Assembly: GCA_963743015.1 (NCBI GenBank)
Contig: CAVUOD010000008.1
Coordinates: forward strand, 1-64,000
Length of the DNA stretch: 64,000 nt
Reading direction: 5' to 3'
From: CAVSRC01 sp963743015
Lineage (GTDB): Bacteria; Pseudomonadota; Alphaproteobacteria; Rhizobiales; Kaistiaceae
Shown: positions 1 through 7,050 of the stretch, in pieces
How positions within the stretch are numbered: position 1 is the first letter of the stretch
Layout of the letters: each line of letters opens with the position of its first letter
Made by a program: the position numbers and the translations under genes
The notes under the pieces: generated by a model
The model's database searches: none
What the model was told of the DNA's origin: nothing
The model's input: only the letters and a program-made list of their open reading frames with translations

Positions 1-244
1 GCTTCTCGGAAGTCGCCGAGGGCTCGCACCAAGCCCGGTCTGTGGGGACTACCGGACATGGCTGCAAGCGCCGCCTACTTCGGCTGATGACCCAAAGCTC
101 AACTCTCGCAAAGCACACGTCCCGCGTGGAGATTGACGATGAGACAAGCTCCTTTGATGAACCGCGTCGTGGGCGAGCATCGGCAGTTCGGCTGGAGCCG
201 TGCGTGACCAGTCGACAAATCTCTACCTGCCGTGGCTATCTTTT

Positions 245-1510
245 TCAGCCGCCGGCTGGGGCGGGGAACACGCCGACCCGGGCATTGCCGGTCACCGTCG
301 GCTTCGCTTGCGCCTGCTCGTCCTGGCCTTCGTAGCAGCTAGGCAGTCCGATCTTGGTCCACACGCTGACCAGCGGCAACCGCCAGTTCGTTGATCCAAT
401 GCTCGTCGTGGAACGGCGTCGGCGTGAAGCGCAGCCGCTCGGTGCCGCGCGGCACGGTCGGATAGTTGATCGGCTGGACATAGATGCCGTATTCGTCCAG
501 CAGCAGGTCGCTGATCTGCTTGCAGCGTTCACCGCATCGCCGACCATCAGCGGCACGATGTGCGTCGGCTGAGTCCATCACCGGCAGCCCGGCCTCGCGC
601 AGCATGCGCTTCAGCCGCGCGGCGCGTCCTGCTGGCGCTCGCGCTCGGCGATCGACTGCCTTCGAGATGCGCACGCTGGCGAGCGCGCCCGGCGGCGATC
701 GCCGGCGGCAGCGAGTGGTGAAGATGAAGCCGGGCGCATAGCTGCGCACGCAGTCGATGATCTTCGGCTGGTGCCGGCGATATAGCCGCCCATCACGCCG
801 AACGCCTTGGCCAGCGTGCCCTCGATGATGGTCGATGCGGTGCGCGCGCCGTCGCGCTCGGCGATGCCGCCGCCGCGCGCGCCGTACATGCCGACCGCGT
901 GGACCTCGTCGAGATAGGTCAGCGCGCCGTATTTGTCGGCCAGGTCGCAGATCGCGCGCGATCGGGGCGATGTCGCCGTCCATCGAATAGACCGCTCTCG
1001 AACGCGATCAGCTTCGGGCGCGTCCGGATCGGCATCGCCTGCAGCAGCTCTTCCAGATGCGCCGAGATCGTTGTGGCGGAAGATGCGCTTCTCGCACCCG
1101 GACTGGCGGATGCCGGCGATCATCGAGGCATGGTTGAGCTCGTCGGAGAAAGATGATGCAGCCCGGCAGCAGCTTGGCGAGCGTCGACAGCGTCGCCTCG
1201 TTGGAGACATAGCCGCGAGGTGAACAGCAGCGCCGCTTCCTTGCCGTGCAGGTCGGCGAGCTCGCGCTCGAGCTGCGAGTGATAATGCGTGGTGCCGGAG
1301 ATGTTGCGGGTGCCGCCGGCGCCGGCGCCGACTTGCGTGCAGCGCCTCGTCCATCGCCGCGATCACGGCCGGGTGCTGGCCCATGCCGAGATAGTCGTTG
1401 GAGCACCACACGACGATCTCGCGGGCGCCTTCGTCGGAGCGCCAGATAGCGTAGGGAAAACGCCCCGCAATCCGCTCCAGGTCGGCAAACACGCGGTAAC
1501 GGTTTTCGGC
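245..1510 (-). pseudogene. hemA: 5-aminolevulinate synthase HemA, 5'-truncated and frame-disrupted
   Basis: HemA condenses glycine and succinyl-CoA to 5-aminolevulinate, the first step of the C4 haem pathway used by alphaproteobacteria. Readable segments in several minus-strand frames are clearly ALAS: RYRVFADLERIAGRFPYAIW and CSNDYLGMGQHP near the N-terminus, DELNHASMIAGIRQSGCEK, YLDEVHAVGMYGARGGGIAE, and the PLP-lysine segment EGTLAKAFGVMGGYIAG. The C-terminal part (GTERLRFTPTPFHDEHWINE, then LVSVWTKIGLP) runs in two further frames and reaches a stop at 245. At least four frame changes are needed. The first ~20 residues of a normal ALAS are absent: homology stops at about 1510, where an oppositely oriented cytochrome gene begins. 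The frameshifts look like sequence error; the lost 5' end looks like a rearrangement or assembly joint. Confidence 0.85.
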
Positions 1511-2005
1511 AAATGGCGATCGCCTCGCAATGCGCGACCTGTCACGGTGGCAACGGCAACAGCACGGATCCCAAGAACCCCAGGCTTGCCGGGCTTAACG
1601 AGGAATACCTCGTTAGTGCGATCAAAGGTTATAGGAATGGGAGCCGACAACAACGACTTGATGCGCGACAAGGTGCTTACCCTGCGCGATCAGGATATTC
1701 TGGATTTGGCTGCCTACTACGCGTCGCAAGAGCCGGTGGCGCTTCCCATCCGCAAGCCCCTTACGCTCACAGAATGGACCGCAAGGTGCGATCGTTGCCA
1801 TGGAGCGGGTGGTAACAGCATCGATCCTCGCTTCCCCGTTCTTGCCGGCCAGGACAGAGCCTACTTGGTCAAGACGATCGAGGAATACCATCTCGGGACA
1901 CGGGAGGATGAGCTAATGAATGCCATGTCCTTCCTGTTGAGCAAATCCGATATCGAAAAGCTCGCTGCATCTTATTCGCAGCAGCGAAAACCGCAGAGCC
2001 CTTAG
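1510..2005 (+). pseudogene. Diheme cytochrome c (c4-like), 5'-truncated with one frameshift
   Basis: Two c-type haem motifs are visible: CATCH at 1531-1545 and CDRCH at 1787-1801, each inside a half-domain with the pattern HGxxGNSxDPxxPxLAGxxxxYLxxxI. This tandem layout is typical of periplasmic cytochrome c4-like electron carriers. The first half reads from about 1513 and changes frame near 1650; the second half ends at a stop at 2003-2005 with the helix MSFLLSKSDIEKLAASYSQQ. No signal peptide is present and the first haem motif lies only about 6 codons from the start of homology, so the gene has lost its 5' end at the junction with hemA. Function in this genome is doubtful unless the joint is an assembly artefact. 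Confidence 0.7.
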
Positions 2006-2388
2006 CCCGACGATTATGCCGTGGGCGGACCACTCGCCAACCTCGCCACATGGCGGCTCTCAATGCCGGCACGCTGCAGAAAGCGGTTCACGCTTTGGGT
2101 GCTTAAGCCAGAAGCGGCACCCGCCGGTGGTCCGGAAATCGTGCATGGATGCGCGCCGCGATGCCTCCGGTCGGGTCATCTGGAGCAACGACAACAGGAC
2201 CGCCGCTTCAACCCGACGCAATCGCCGGAAAGGAGCCGCCGTTCCGTCGACTTCTCCTTCTGGCGCAAAGGCGAAGTGGGACTGGCGCCAGATGATGTCC
2301 GCGCTTGGATGATTAAGCGACATCAACACGCCCATCTACTGGCAAGCGCGATCGCGTTGCGGGGTGCCTGCCGGTTATACAGACGCGA
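2006..2388. other. Region without a recognisable gene
   Basis: About 380 bases lie between the cytochrome remnant and the end of the DMT permease. Short open frames exist on both strands, but none has a recognisable domain, a convincing ribosome binding site or codon use like the neighbouring genes. It may contain decayed gene remains, in keeping with the truncated genes around it. Confidence 0.5.
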
Positions 2389-3243
2389 TCACCCTCGTCG
2401 TACAACGAGGGTGCCAGCGAAGATGATCATCGCGATGCCTAAGAAGGCCCACGGGTCGGGCAGGTCGCCGAATACCGCGATACCGAACACTACCGCAGCA
2501 ATGATTTGCACGTAGCTGAACGGCGCCAACAGGCTCGCGGCAGCGAGCGTGAAGGCGCGGATCGCGAGGAACTGGCCGAGGCCAAAGATCGCGCCGAGCA
2601 CTAGCAGTAATGCCCAAGCCGCGGTGGAAGTAGGCGCCCAGGTAACGGCCGCCACCGGGGTCACCAAGATCGTGCCGATCGCCAAAGTCCAGGCGAGCGT
2701 CGTGTCGGCCTGCTCCCCGGCCATTCCAAGCCGCCGGTTAAGAAGCTGCATGAGCGCATAGAAAACCGCCGCGATAAGCGGGAAGACGACGTTCACCGAC
2801 AGGCTGCCGATGCCGGGACGAGTGACCACCAGCACTGCGGCGAAGCCGAGGCCTACTCCGATCCAACGTGCCCGCACCACAGTTTCGCCCAGCATCGCAC
2901 GGGACAACGCCACTATAAGGAACGGCGCCGTGAACAGAACAACCGTCGCATCGGCCAGGGGCAGGAGGTGAACCGCCACCACCATCGTGGTGCTAATTAC
3001 CAGTGGCGTAAGCGCCCGCGCGATCTGCTGCCACAGGTGTGCTGTCCGGAACAGGGTCGGCCATCGCGACGGTCCCGCTGCGAAGAGCAACAAGGGTAGC
3101 GCAACGGCATATCGCGCCCACACGATCTGGGCGACCGGCTGCGTCTGGGCAAGCACCTTGCTCACGCCGTCCACGCAGGCGAAGCAGGATGCGGAAAGGA
3201 TGATCAGGGCAATTCCGCGGGCCTGCGGGCTGAGCAGCTTCAC
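2389..3243 (-). CDS. EamA/DMT-superfamily permease
   Basis: This is a multi-pass inner-membrane protein of the drug/metabolite transporter superfamily, with two consecutive EamA repeats of five predicted helices each (repeat 1 about residues 6-135, repeat 2 about 145-284). Typical segments are IILSASCFACVDGVSKVL at the start of repeat 1, VVLFTAPFLIVALSRAMLGE in helix 4, and FSYVQIIAAVVFGIAVFGDL near the end of repeat 2. I place the start at GTG 3243 (VKLLSPQARGIALII) because the 45 codons upstream are not membrane-protein-like. The substrate cannot be read from sequence; relatives export metabolites or amino acids. It stands alone, flanked by remnants, with the tRNA-derived repeat just upstream. 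Confidence 0.85.
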   Translation of the reverse strand: MKLLSPQARGIALIILSASCFACVDGVSKVLAQTQPVAQIVWARYAVALPLLLFAAGPSRWPTLFRTAHLWQQIARALTPLVISTTMVVAVHLLPLADATVVLFTAPFLIVALSRAMLGETVVRARWIGVGLGFAAVLVVTRPGIGSLSVNVVFPLIAAVFYALMQLLNRRLGMAGEQADTTLAWTLAIGTILVTPVAAVTWAPTSTAAWALLLVLGAIFGLGQFLAIRAFTLAAASLLAPFSYVQIIAAVVFGIAVFGDLPDPWAFLGIAMIIFAGTLVVRRG

Positions 3244-3557
3244 GGCGCGTGCGTGGCAGGTTGGACGGTCACGTTTCTCGGCTTTTGGCGGGTATGCAGT
3301 CTTGTGCGTCGAGATGTTTGTGCCAGTTTGCGGCCGGCCACAAGTCGCGACAGCGCCTCCAACCATCGACCATGGCAACCGCTGTGCCTTCCGCGGTTAC
3401 CTCGCGGTTACAGTCACCTGCCTCCGCTCAAGTTCATCGCAGTGCACTGGATTTCGCTGTGGTTCAATTCACGTCCGCCCGAGAGACCGCGTACTTCCGC
3501 GCACGGCGGCGCAATGCAGCGCAGTCCAACGCAGTGGACAAACACCGTAATTTCCCG

Positions 3558-3603
3558 CTTGCCAAGGTTGGGGTCGAGGGTTCGAATCCCTTCGCCCGCT
3601 CCA
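3558..3603 (+). other. 3' half of tRNA-Gly(GCC): attachment-site-like remnant
   Basis: The 46 bases from the anticodon stem through the T arm to the terminal CCA match the 3' part of an alphaproteobacterial tRNA-Gly with anticodon GCC. The GTTCGAATCCC T-loop and the CGCCCGCTCCA acceptor end are intact. The 5' half (D arm and 5' acceptor strand) is absent: the upstream bases do not pair with the acceptor. A 3'-only copy is the usual footprint left where an integrative element used the tRNA gene as attachment site. The antisense translation contains the phrase GEGIRTLDPNL, a known artefact of translating tRNA ends. Confidence 0.75.
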
Positions 3604-3839
3604 GTTTTCCCAACCGTTGAAGGTGACCGAACGCGGCAGTTTCTGCGGGTTTTGGCGTGCGGGTAGCAGGATCGCCGGGGTTGAGCGCCGAACGGTCCGG
3701 AAAGCCACGGGTTGCACGCGGGTTGCAGGTTCGGCCGCGGCAGCCCAATTGAAGTCGTGATGTCCGGGGACAGCGCCGGGGTGCGAGGCTTCCGCCTGCC
3801 AACGGCTAATTCCAACAAGGATGGAGACAGACGGAACTG
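3604..3839. other. Spacer between tRNA remnant and DUF6481 gene
   Basis: No gene or clear control signal is recognised here. Together with 3244-3557 it leaves the strip around the tRNA-Gly fragment without an identifiable integrase gene, so the fragment is an isolated site rather than the edge of a visible mobile element. Confidence 0.4.
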
Positions 3840-4238
3840 ATGAGAAACAAGGTCAATCCCGATTTCCACGATCGCCTCAAGGATGCTGCAGAGGCCCGCA
3901 AGGCCCTGCTGGCGAAGCTCCACGCGGCGCCGCGCCCTGACGATCCGGTGATGATCGAAAAGCGCCGCGAGCGCCAGGCCATTGCCAAGGCACGAGCGGA
4001 GCGACAGGCCGAACGCGAGCGCGTCCGCAAGGCAGAGGCGGCGGCTCGAGAGCAGGCCGCGGCCGAAGCGGAACGCATTGCGGCCGAAGAAGCGGCGCGT
4101 GTCATCGCCGAAGAGGCTGAGCGCGAAGCAGCACTCAAGGCCGAGCAGAAGGCCGCCCGCGACGAGCGTTATGCCGCGCGAAAACTGGCGAAGAAGGAGC
4201 GCCGCAAGGGCACGGCGCGCGCTGGAAGAGGCTTCTAG
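3840..4238 (+). CDS. DUF6481-type small charged coiled-coil protein
   Basis: This 132-residue protein is of the small type common in alphaproteobacteria. After a short N-terminal piece (MRNKVNPDFHDRLKDAAEAR) it is almost entirely a charged, alanine-rich helix (residues 20-125) ending in a basic tail (KKERRKGTARAGRGF). No catalytic residues or membrane segments are present. The function of the family is unknown; the composition suggests an RNA- or ribosome-associated or structural role, which is inference only. A GGATGGAG stretch lies about 13 bases before the ATG. The gene sits exactly between two tRNA-Gly-derived repeat copies, so it may belong to a small integrated segment. Confidence 0.65.
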   Translation: MRNKVNPDFHDRLKDAAEARKALLAKLHAAPRPDDPVMIEKRRERQAIAKARAERQAERERVRKAEAAAREQAAAEAERIAAEEAARVIAEEAEREAALKAEQKAARDERYAARKLAKKERRKGTARAGRGF

Positions 4239-4280
4239 TCCAACGCTTTGGTCGCGGGTCCGATCCCTTCGCCCGCTGCA
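4237..4280 (+). repeat. Degenerate second copy of the tRNA-Gly-derived site
   Basis: Bases 4250-4280 repeat the T arm and acceptor end found at 3572-3603 with about five differences (CCCTTCGCCCGCT is identical). The ten bases AGTCCAACGC at 4237-4246 also occur upstream of the first copy at 3523-3532. The two sites are in the same orientation, about 680 bases apart, and flank the DUF6481 gene. The copy lacks the anticodon arm and has CTGCA in place of CTCCA, so it is not a working tRNA. Confidence 0.5.
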
Positions 4281-4410
4281 AAATGGCGTCGATTTCGGCT
4301 GCGCTTCACGCGGCCGAAATCGACCGCGGTCGCCTGCAAATGCCGGCGCGACCGCAACTGATCGACCAGCATCGTGGCGGGTCAGCAGTGCGGCCGTGCC
4401 GTGACAGGGA

Positions 4411-4767
4411 TCAGCGCGTGGCCGCTGCCTTCAGTTTCGACAGGGGCCGGACCTTGACCCGGACGCTTGCCGGCTTTGCGGCGCCCTTGATCATTTCGCC
4501 GGTGGCCGGGTTGCGGACCAGCGTTCCTGCCTTGCGGGCGGGCACCTTGCGTAACGTGACCTTCAACAAGCCCGGCAAAGTGAATTCGCCAACGCCGCGC
4601 GGATGCACCGATCCGAGAAGCGCTTTCTCCAATGTAGCCAAGGCGCCGGCCGCGGCGCTGCGGGTCAGATCATTCTCTTCGGCGATGAGCTTGATCAGTG
4701 CCGACTTGGTCAGGGTGTCCTTGACCGGACGAGTGGCCTGATTGCCCGGCTTCTTTGTGGTCGCCAA
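4411..4767 (-). CDS. HU-family DNA-binding protein
   Basis: This 118-residue protein has the HU/IHF fold: an N-terminal helical pair (LTKSALIKLIAEENDLTRSA), the central turn where HU normally has a GxF motif (here GVGEFTLPGLLKV), and the DNA-binding arm with RNPATGEMI, the family signature. It is longer than E. coli HU (90 residues) by a 20-residue basic N-terminal extension and a lysine-rich tail. The start is TTG at 4767, chosen because a strong AGGAG lies 8 bases upstream on the minus strand and the next residues (ATTKKPGNQ) suit an exposed tail. It is expected to be a nucleoid-associated architectural protein. Confidence 0.85.
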   Translation of the reverse strand: MATTKKPGNQATRPVKDTLTKSALIKLIAEENDLTRSAAAGALATLEKALLGSVHPRGVGEFTLPGLLKVTLRKVPARKAGTLVRNPATGEMIKGAAKPASVRVKVRPLSKLKAAATR

Positions 4768-4851
4768 AATTGCTCTCCTGGACTGTTGGGTTGATTCGCG
4801 TGGCCTTTTAGCCTGTGAAGAGCAAGACCGCCAGCGGTCGGATCCGGGCAA

Positions 4852-5679
4852 TTGGCCGCCCGGAAGGTCTTCGCGTACGACCAGAAGGACCTGCCGGCGG
4901 AACTGGTCGCCAAGGGCCTGATCAAGTGCGCCTCCAGCAAGGACGTCGCGGCGGCCTGCGAGATATTCATCATCATGGTGCCGGATACTCCGCATGTCGG
5001 TGCGGTGCTGTTCGGGGAGAACGGGGCGGCTGAAGGGCTGTCCAAGGGCAAGATTGTCGTCGACATGAGTTCGATCTCGCCGATCGAGACGAAGCAGTAC
5101 GGAGCCAAGATCGAGGCGCTCGGCTGCGAGTATCTCGACGCGCCGGTATCGGGCGGCGAAGTCGGCGCCAAAGCCGGCACGCTGTCCATCATGGTCGGGG
5201 GCAAGAACGAGGTCTTCGAGAAGGTCCGGCCGCTGTTCGAATTGATGGGCAAGAATATCACTTTGGTCGGCGGCATCGGCGCTGGCCAAACCGCCAAGGT
5301 GGCCAATCAGATGATCGTCGCCATGACCATCGAGGCGGTGGGCGAGGCACTTCTGTTCGCGGCCAGAGCGGGCGCCGACCCGGCCCGCGTACGTCAGGCT
5401 CTGATGGGGGGGTTCGCGTCTTCCAAGATTTTAGAAGTGCACGGCGAGAGGATGGTCAAGCGGACGTTTGATCCGGGCTTCCGCATCGCACTGCACCAAA
5501 AGGATCTGAATCTCGCCTTGACGGCGGCGCGTCAGATGGGCCTCTCGCTGCCTAACACGGCCACCTGTCAGGAACTGTTCAATTCCTGCGCGGCCCATGA
5601 CGGCAGCGGCTGGGACCATTCGGCTATGGTCAAGGCGCTCGAGACCCTGGCAAACTTCGAGATTGGCCAATCCGCCTGA
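4852..5679 (+). CDS. garR: Tartronate semialdehyde reductase (2-hydroxy-3-oxopropionate reductase), N-terminus missing
   Basis: This is a member of the 3-hydroxyisobutyrate dehydrogenase family. Visible hallmarks are the substrate segment EYLDAPVSGGEVGAKAGTLS, the catalytic-lysine segment GAGQTAKVANQMIV and the C-terminal helical domain (residues ~145-275). GarR reduces tartronate semialdehyde to D-glycerate with NAD(P)H, and the next gene is the matching glycerate kinase, which supports this over other family members. The protein starts at about family residue 28: the N-terminal GLGxMG nucleotide-binding loop is absent. The reading frame opens with TTG at 4852 directly after non-homologous sequence, so the 5' end has been lost to a joint or a deletion. 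As assembled it could not bind NAD(P)H normally. Confidence 0.8.
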   Translation: MAARKVFAYDQKDLPAELVAKGLIKCASSKDVAAACEIFIIMVPDTPHVGAVLFGENGAAEGLSKGKIVVDMSSISPIETKQYGAKIEALGCEYLDAPVSGGEVGAKAGTLSIMVGGKNEVFEKVRPLFELMGKNITLVGGIGAGQTAKVANQMIVAMTIEAVGEALLFAARAGADPARVRQALMGGFASSKILEVHGERMVKRTFDPGFRIALHQKDLNLALTAARQMGLSLPNTATCQELFNSCAAHDGSGWDHSAMVKALETLANFEIGQSA

Positions 5680-5687
5680 TCTCATAA

Positions 5688-6971
5688 GTGGGAAACGGCG
5701 CCGTGAACTTTGATCCACGCGCCCTGTTGCGACGGATGTTCGATGCGGCGATCGAGGCGGCGCAGCCGTCGCACTGCGTGCCGCCGCATTTGCCGGACGC
5801 GCCGAAAGGACGATTCATCGTCCTGGGCGCGGGCAAGGCCTCCGCCGCGATGGCGCGCGTGGTTGAAGATCATTGGCGCGGAGAAATTACCGGCCTCGTC
5901 GTCACGCGTTACGGGTACGGGCAGCCCTGCACCAAGATCGAGATCGTGGAGGCGGCGCATCCCGTGCCGGACGCCGCGGGCCTCGCGGCCGCGCAGCGCA
6001 TTCGCGACATCGCAGCATCGGCAGGCCCCGACGACACCGTCCTCTGCCTGATATCCGGCGGCGGTTCGTCGCTCCTGGCCCTGCCCGCCCAGGGTCTCAC
6101 TCTCGAAGACAAGCAGACGGTCAACCGCGCCTTGTTGAGATCGGGAGCGACCATTTCGGAGATGAACTGCGTGCGTCGTCACCTGTCCGGGATCAAGGGC
6201 GGACGCCTCGCGGCGCTGGCCTATCCGGCCAAGGTCGTGACCCTGCTGATTTCCGACGTGCCTGGCGACGTTCCTGCCGATATCGCCTCCGGGCCGACCG
6301 TGGCGGACGCAACGACCTGCGCCGATGCCCTCGCGATCGTGAAGCGCTACGACATCGACCTGCCGCAGGCGGTCCGTGAAACGCTCGAAAGCGGACGCGG
6401 CGAGACGGTGAAGCCGGGGGATCCCCGTATCGCCGGCGTCGAGACCCGATTGATCGCCACGCCGCAGATGGCGCTGGAGGCGGCCGCTCGGGTGGCGCGC
6501 GCGGCCGGTATGCCCGTTCATATCCTCGGCGACTCGATCGAAGGCGAGGCGCGCGATGTCGGGACCGTCATGGCTGGCGTCGTCAAGCAGATTGCGAAAC
6601 GCGGCCAGCCCTTCACAGCTCCTTGCGTGCTTCTTTCGGGCGGCGAGACGACCGTCACCGTGCGCGGCCGCGGCCGCGGCGGTCGCAATGTCGAATTCCT
6701 GCTCTCCCTTGGCATCGCGCTCGATGGGCTCGGCGGCGTGTGGGCACTGGCGGGCGACACCGACGGCGTCGACGGACTGGAGGAGATTGCAGGCGCGATC
6801 CTCACGCCCGACACGCTCGATCGCGCCTGGGCGGCCGGCATCCGCCCAAAAGACGCGCTCGCCGACAACGATGGCCACGGCTTCTTCGGCGCGCTCGGCG
6901 ACGCGGTCGTCACCGGACCGACCTTGACGAACGTCAACGATTTCAGAGCCGTGATCATCGGCCAAAGATGA
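5688..6971 (+). CDS. Glycerate 2-kinase (GckA/TtuD, MOFRL family)
   Basis: This 427-residue protein phosphorylates D-glycerate to 2-phosphoglycerate in the serine/glyoxylate and tartrate routes; many databases call the family hydroxypyruvate reductase TtuD for historical reasons. The N-terminal DUF4147 domain carries FIVLGAGKASAAMA and LISGGGSSLLALP, and the C-terminal MOFRL domain carries VLLSGGETTVTVRGRGRGG and AGDTDGVDG. The gene begins 9 bases after garR stops, so the two are co-transcribed and catalyse consecutive steps. The start is GTG at 5688; GTG 5703 is an alternative, and neither has a strong ribosome binding site. Length is normal and the frame is intact. Confidence 0.9.
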   Translation: MGNGAVNFDPRALLRRMFDAAIEAAQPSHCVPPHLPDAPKGRFIVLGAGKASAAMARVVEDHWRGEITGLVVTRYGYGQPCTKIEIVEAAHPVPDAAGLAAAQRIRDIAASAGPDDTVLCLISGGGSSLLALPAQGLTLEDKQTVNRALLRSGATISEMNCVRRHLSGIKGGRLAALAYPAKVVTLLISDVPGDVPADIASGPTVADATTCADALAIVKRYDIDLPQAVRETLESGRGETVKPGDPRIAGVETRLIATPQMALEAAARVARAAGMPVHILGDSIEGEARDVGTVMAGVVKQIAKRGQPFTAPCVLLSGGETTVTVRGRGRGGRNVEFLLSLGIALDGLGGVWALAGDTDGVDGLEEIAGAILTPDTLDRAWAAGIRPKDALADNDGHGFFGALGDAVVTGPTLTNVNDFRAVIIGQR

Positions 6972-7002
6972 CCGAAAGCTGCGTTTCTCGCGGGTCTTTC
7001 GG
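6972..7002. terminator. Weak inverted repeat between convergent genes
   Basis: CCGAAAG (6972-6978) and CTTTCGG (6996-7002) can form a 7-bp stem with a 17-base loop in the 80 bases between the convergent ttuD and TIR-Amt genes. There is no T run, so it is a poor intrinsic terminator; placement is the main argument. Confidence 0.25.
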
Positions 7003-7050
7003 GCGTGGGGCCGGATTATCGCGTCTCCGCAGGCCGGTGGCGAGGCATGG

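Noticed and set aside
1..244. Possible small genes before hemA, including a 22-codon peptide at 138 behind GGAG
   Set aside because: Too short and without homology; not distinguishable from chance.
2021..2515. 164-codon plus-strand frame after the cytochrome remnant
   Set aside because: No domain, overlaps the DMT permease end on the other strand and has no ribosome binding site.
3414..3923. Minus-strand frame containing GEGIRTLDPNLGK
   Set aside because: This is the antisense translation of the tRNA-Gly 3' end, a well-known false protein family member; no independent gene evidence.
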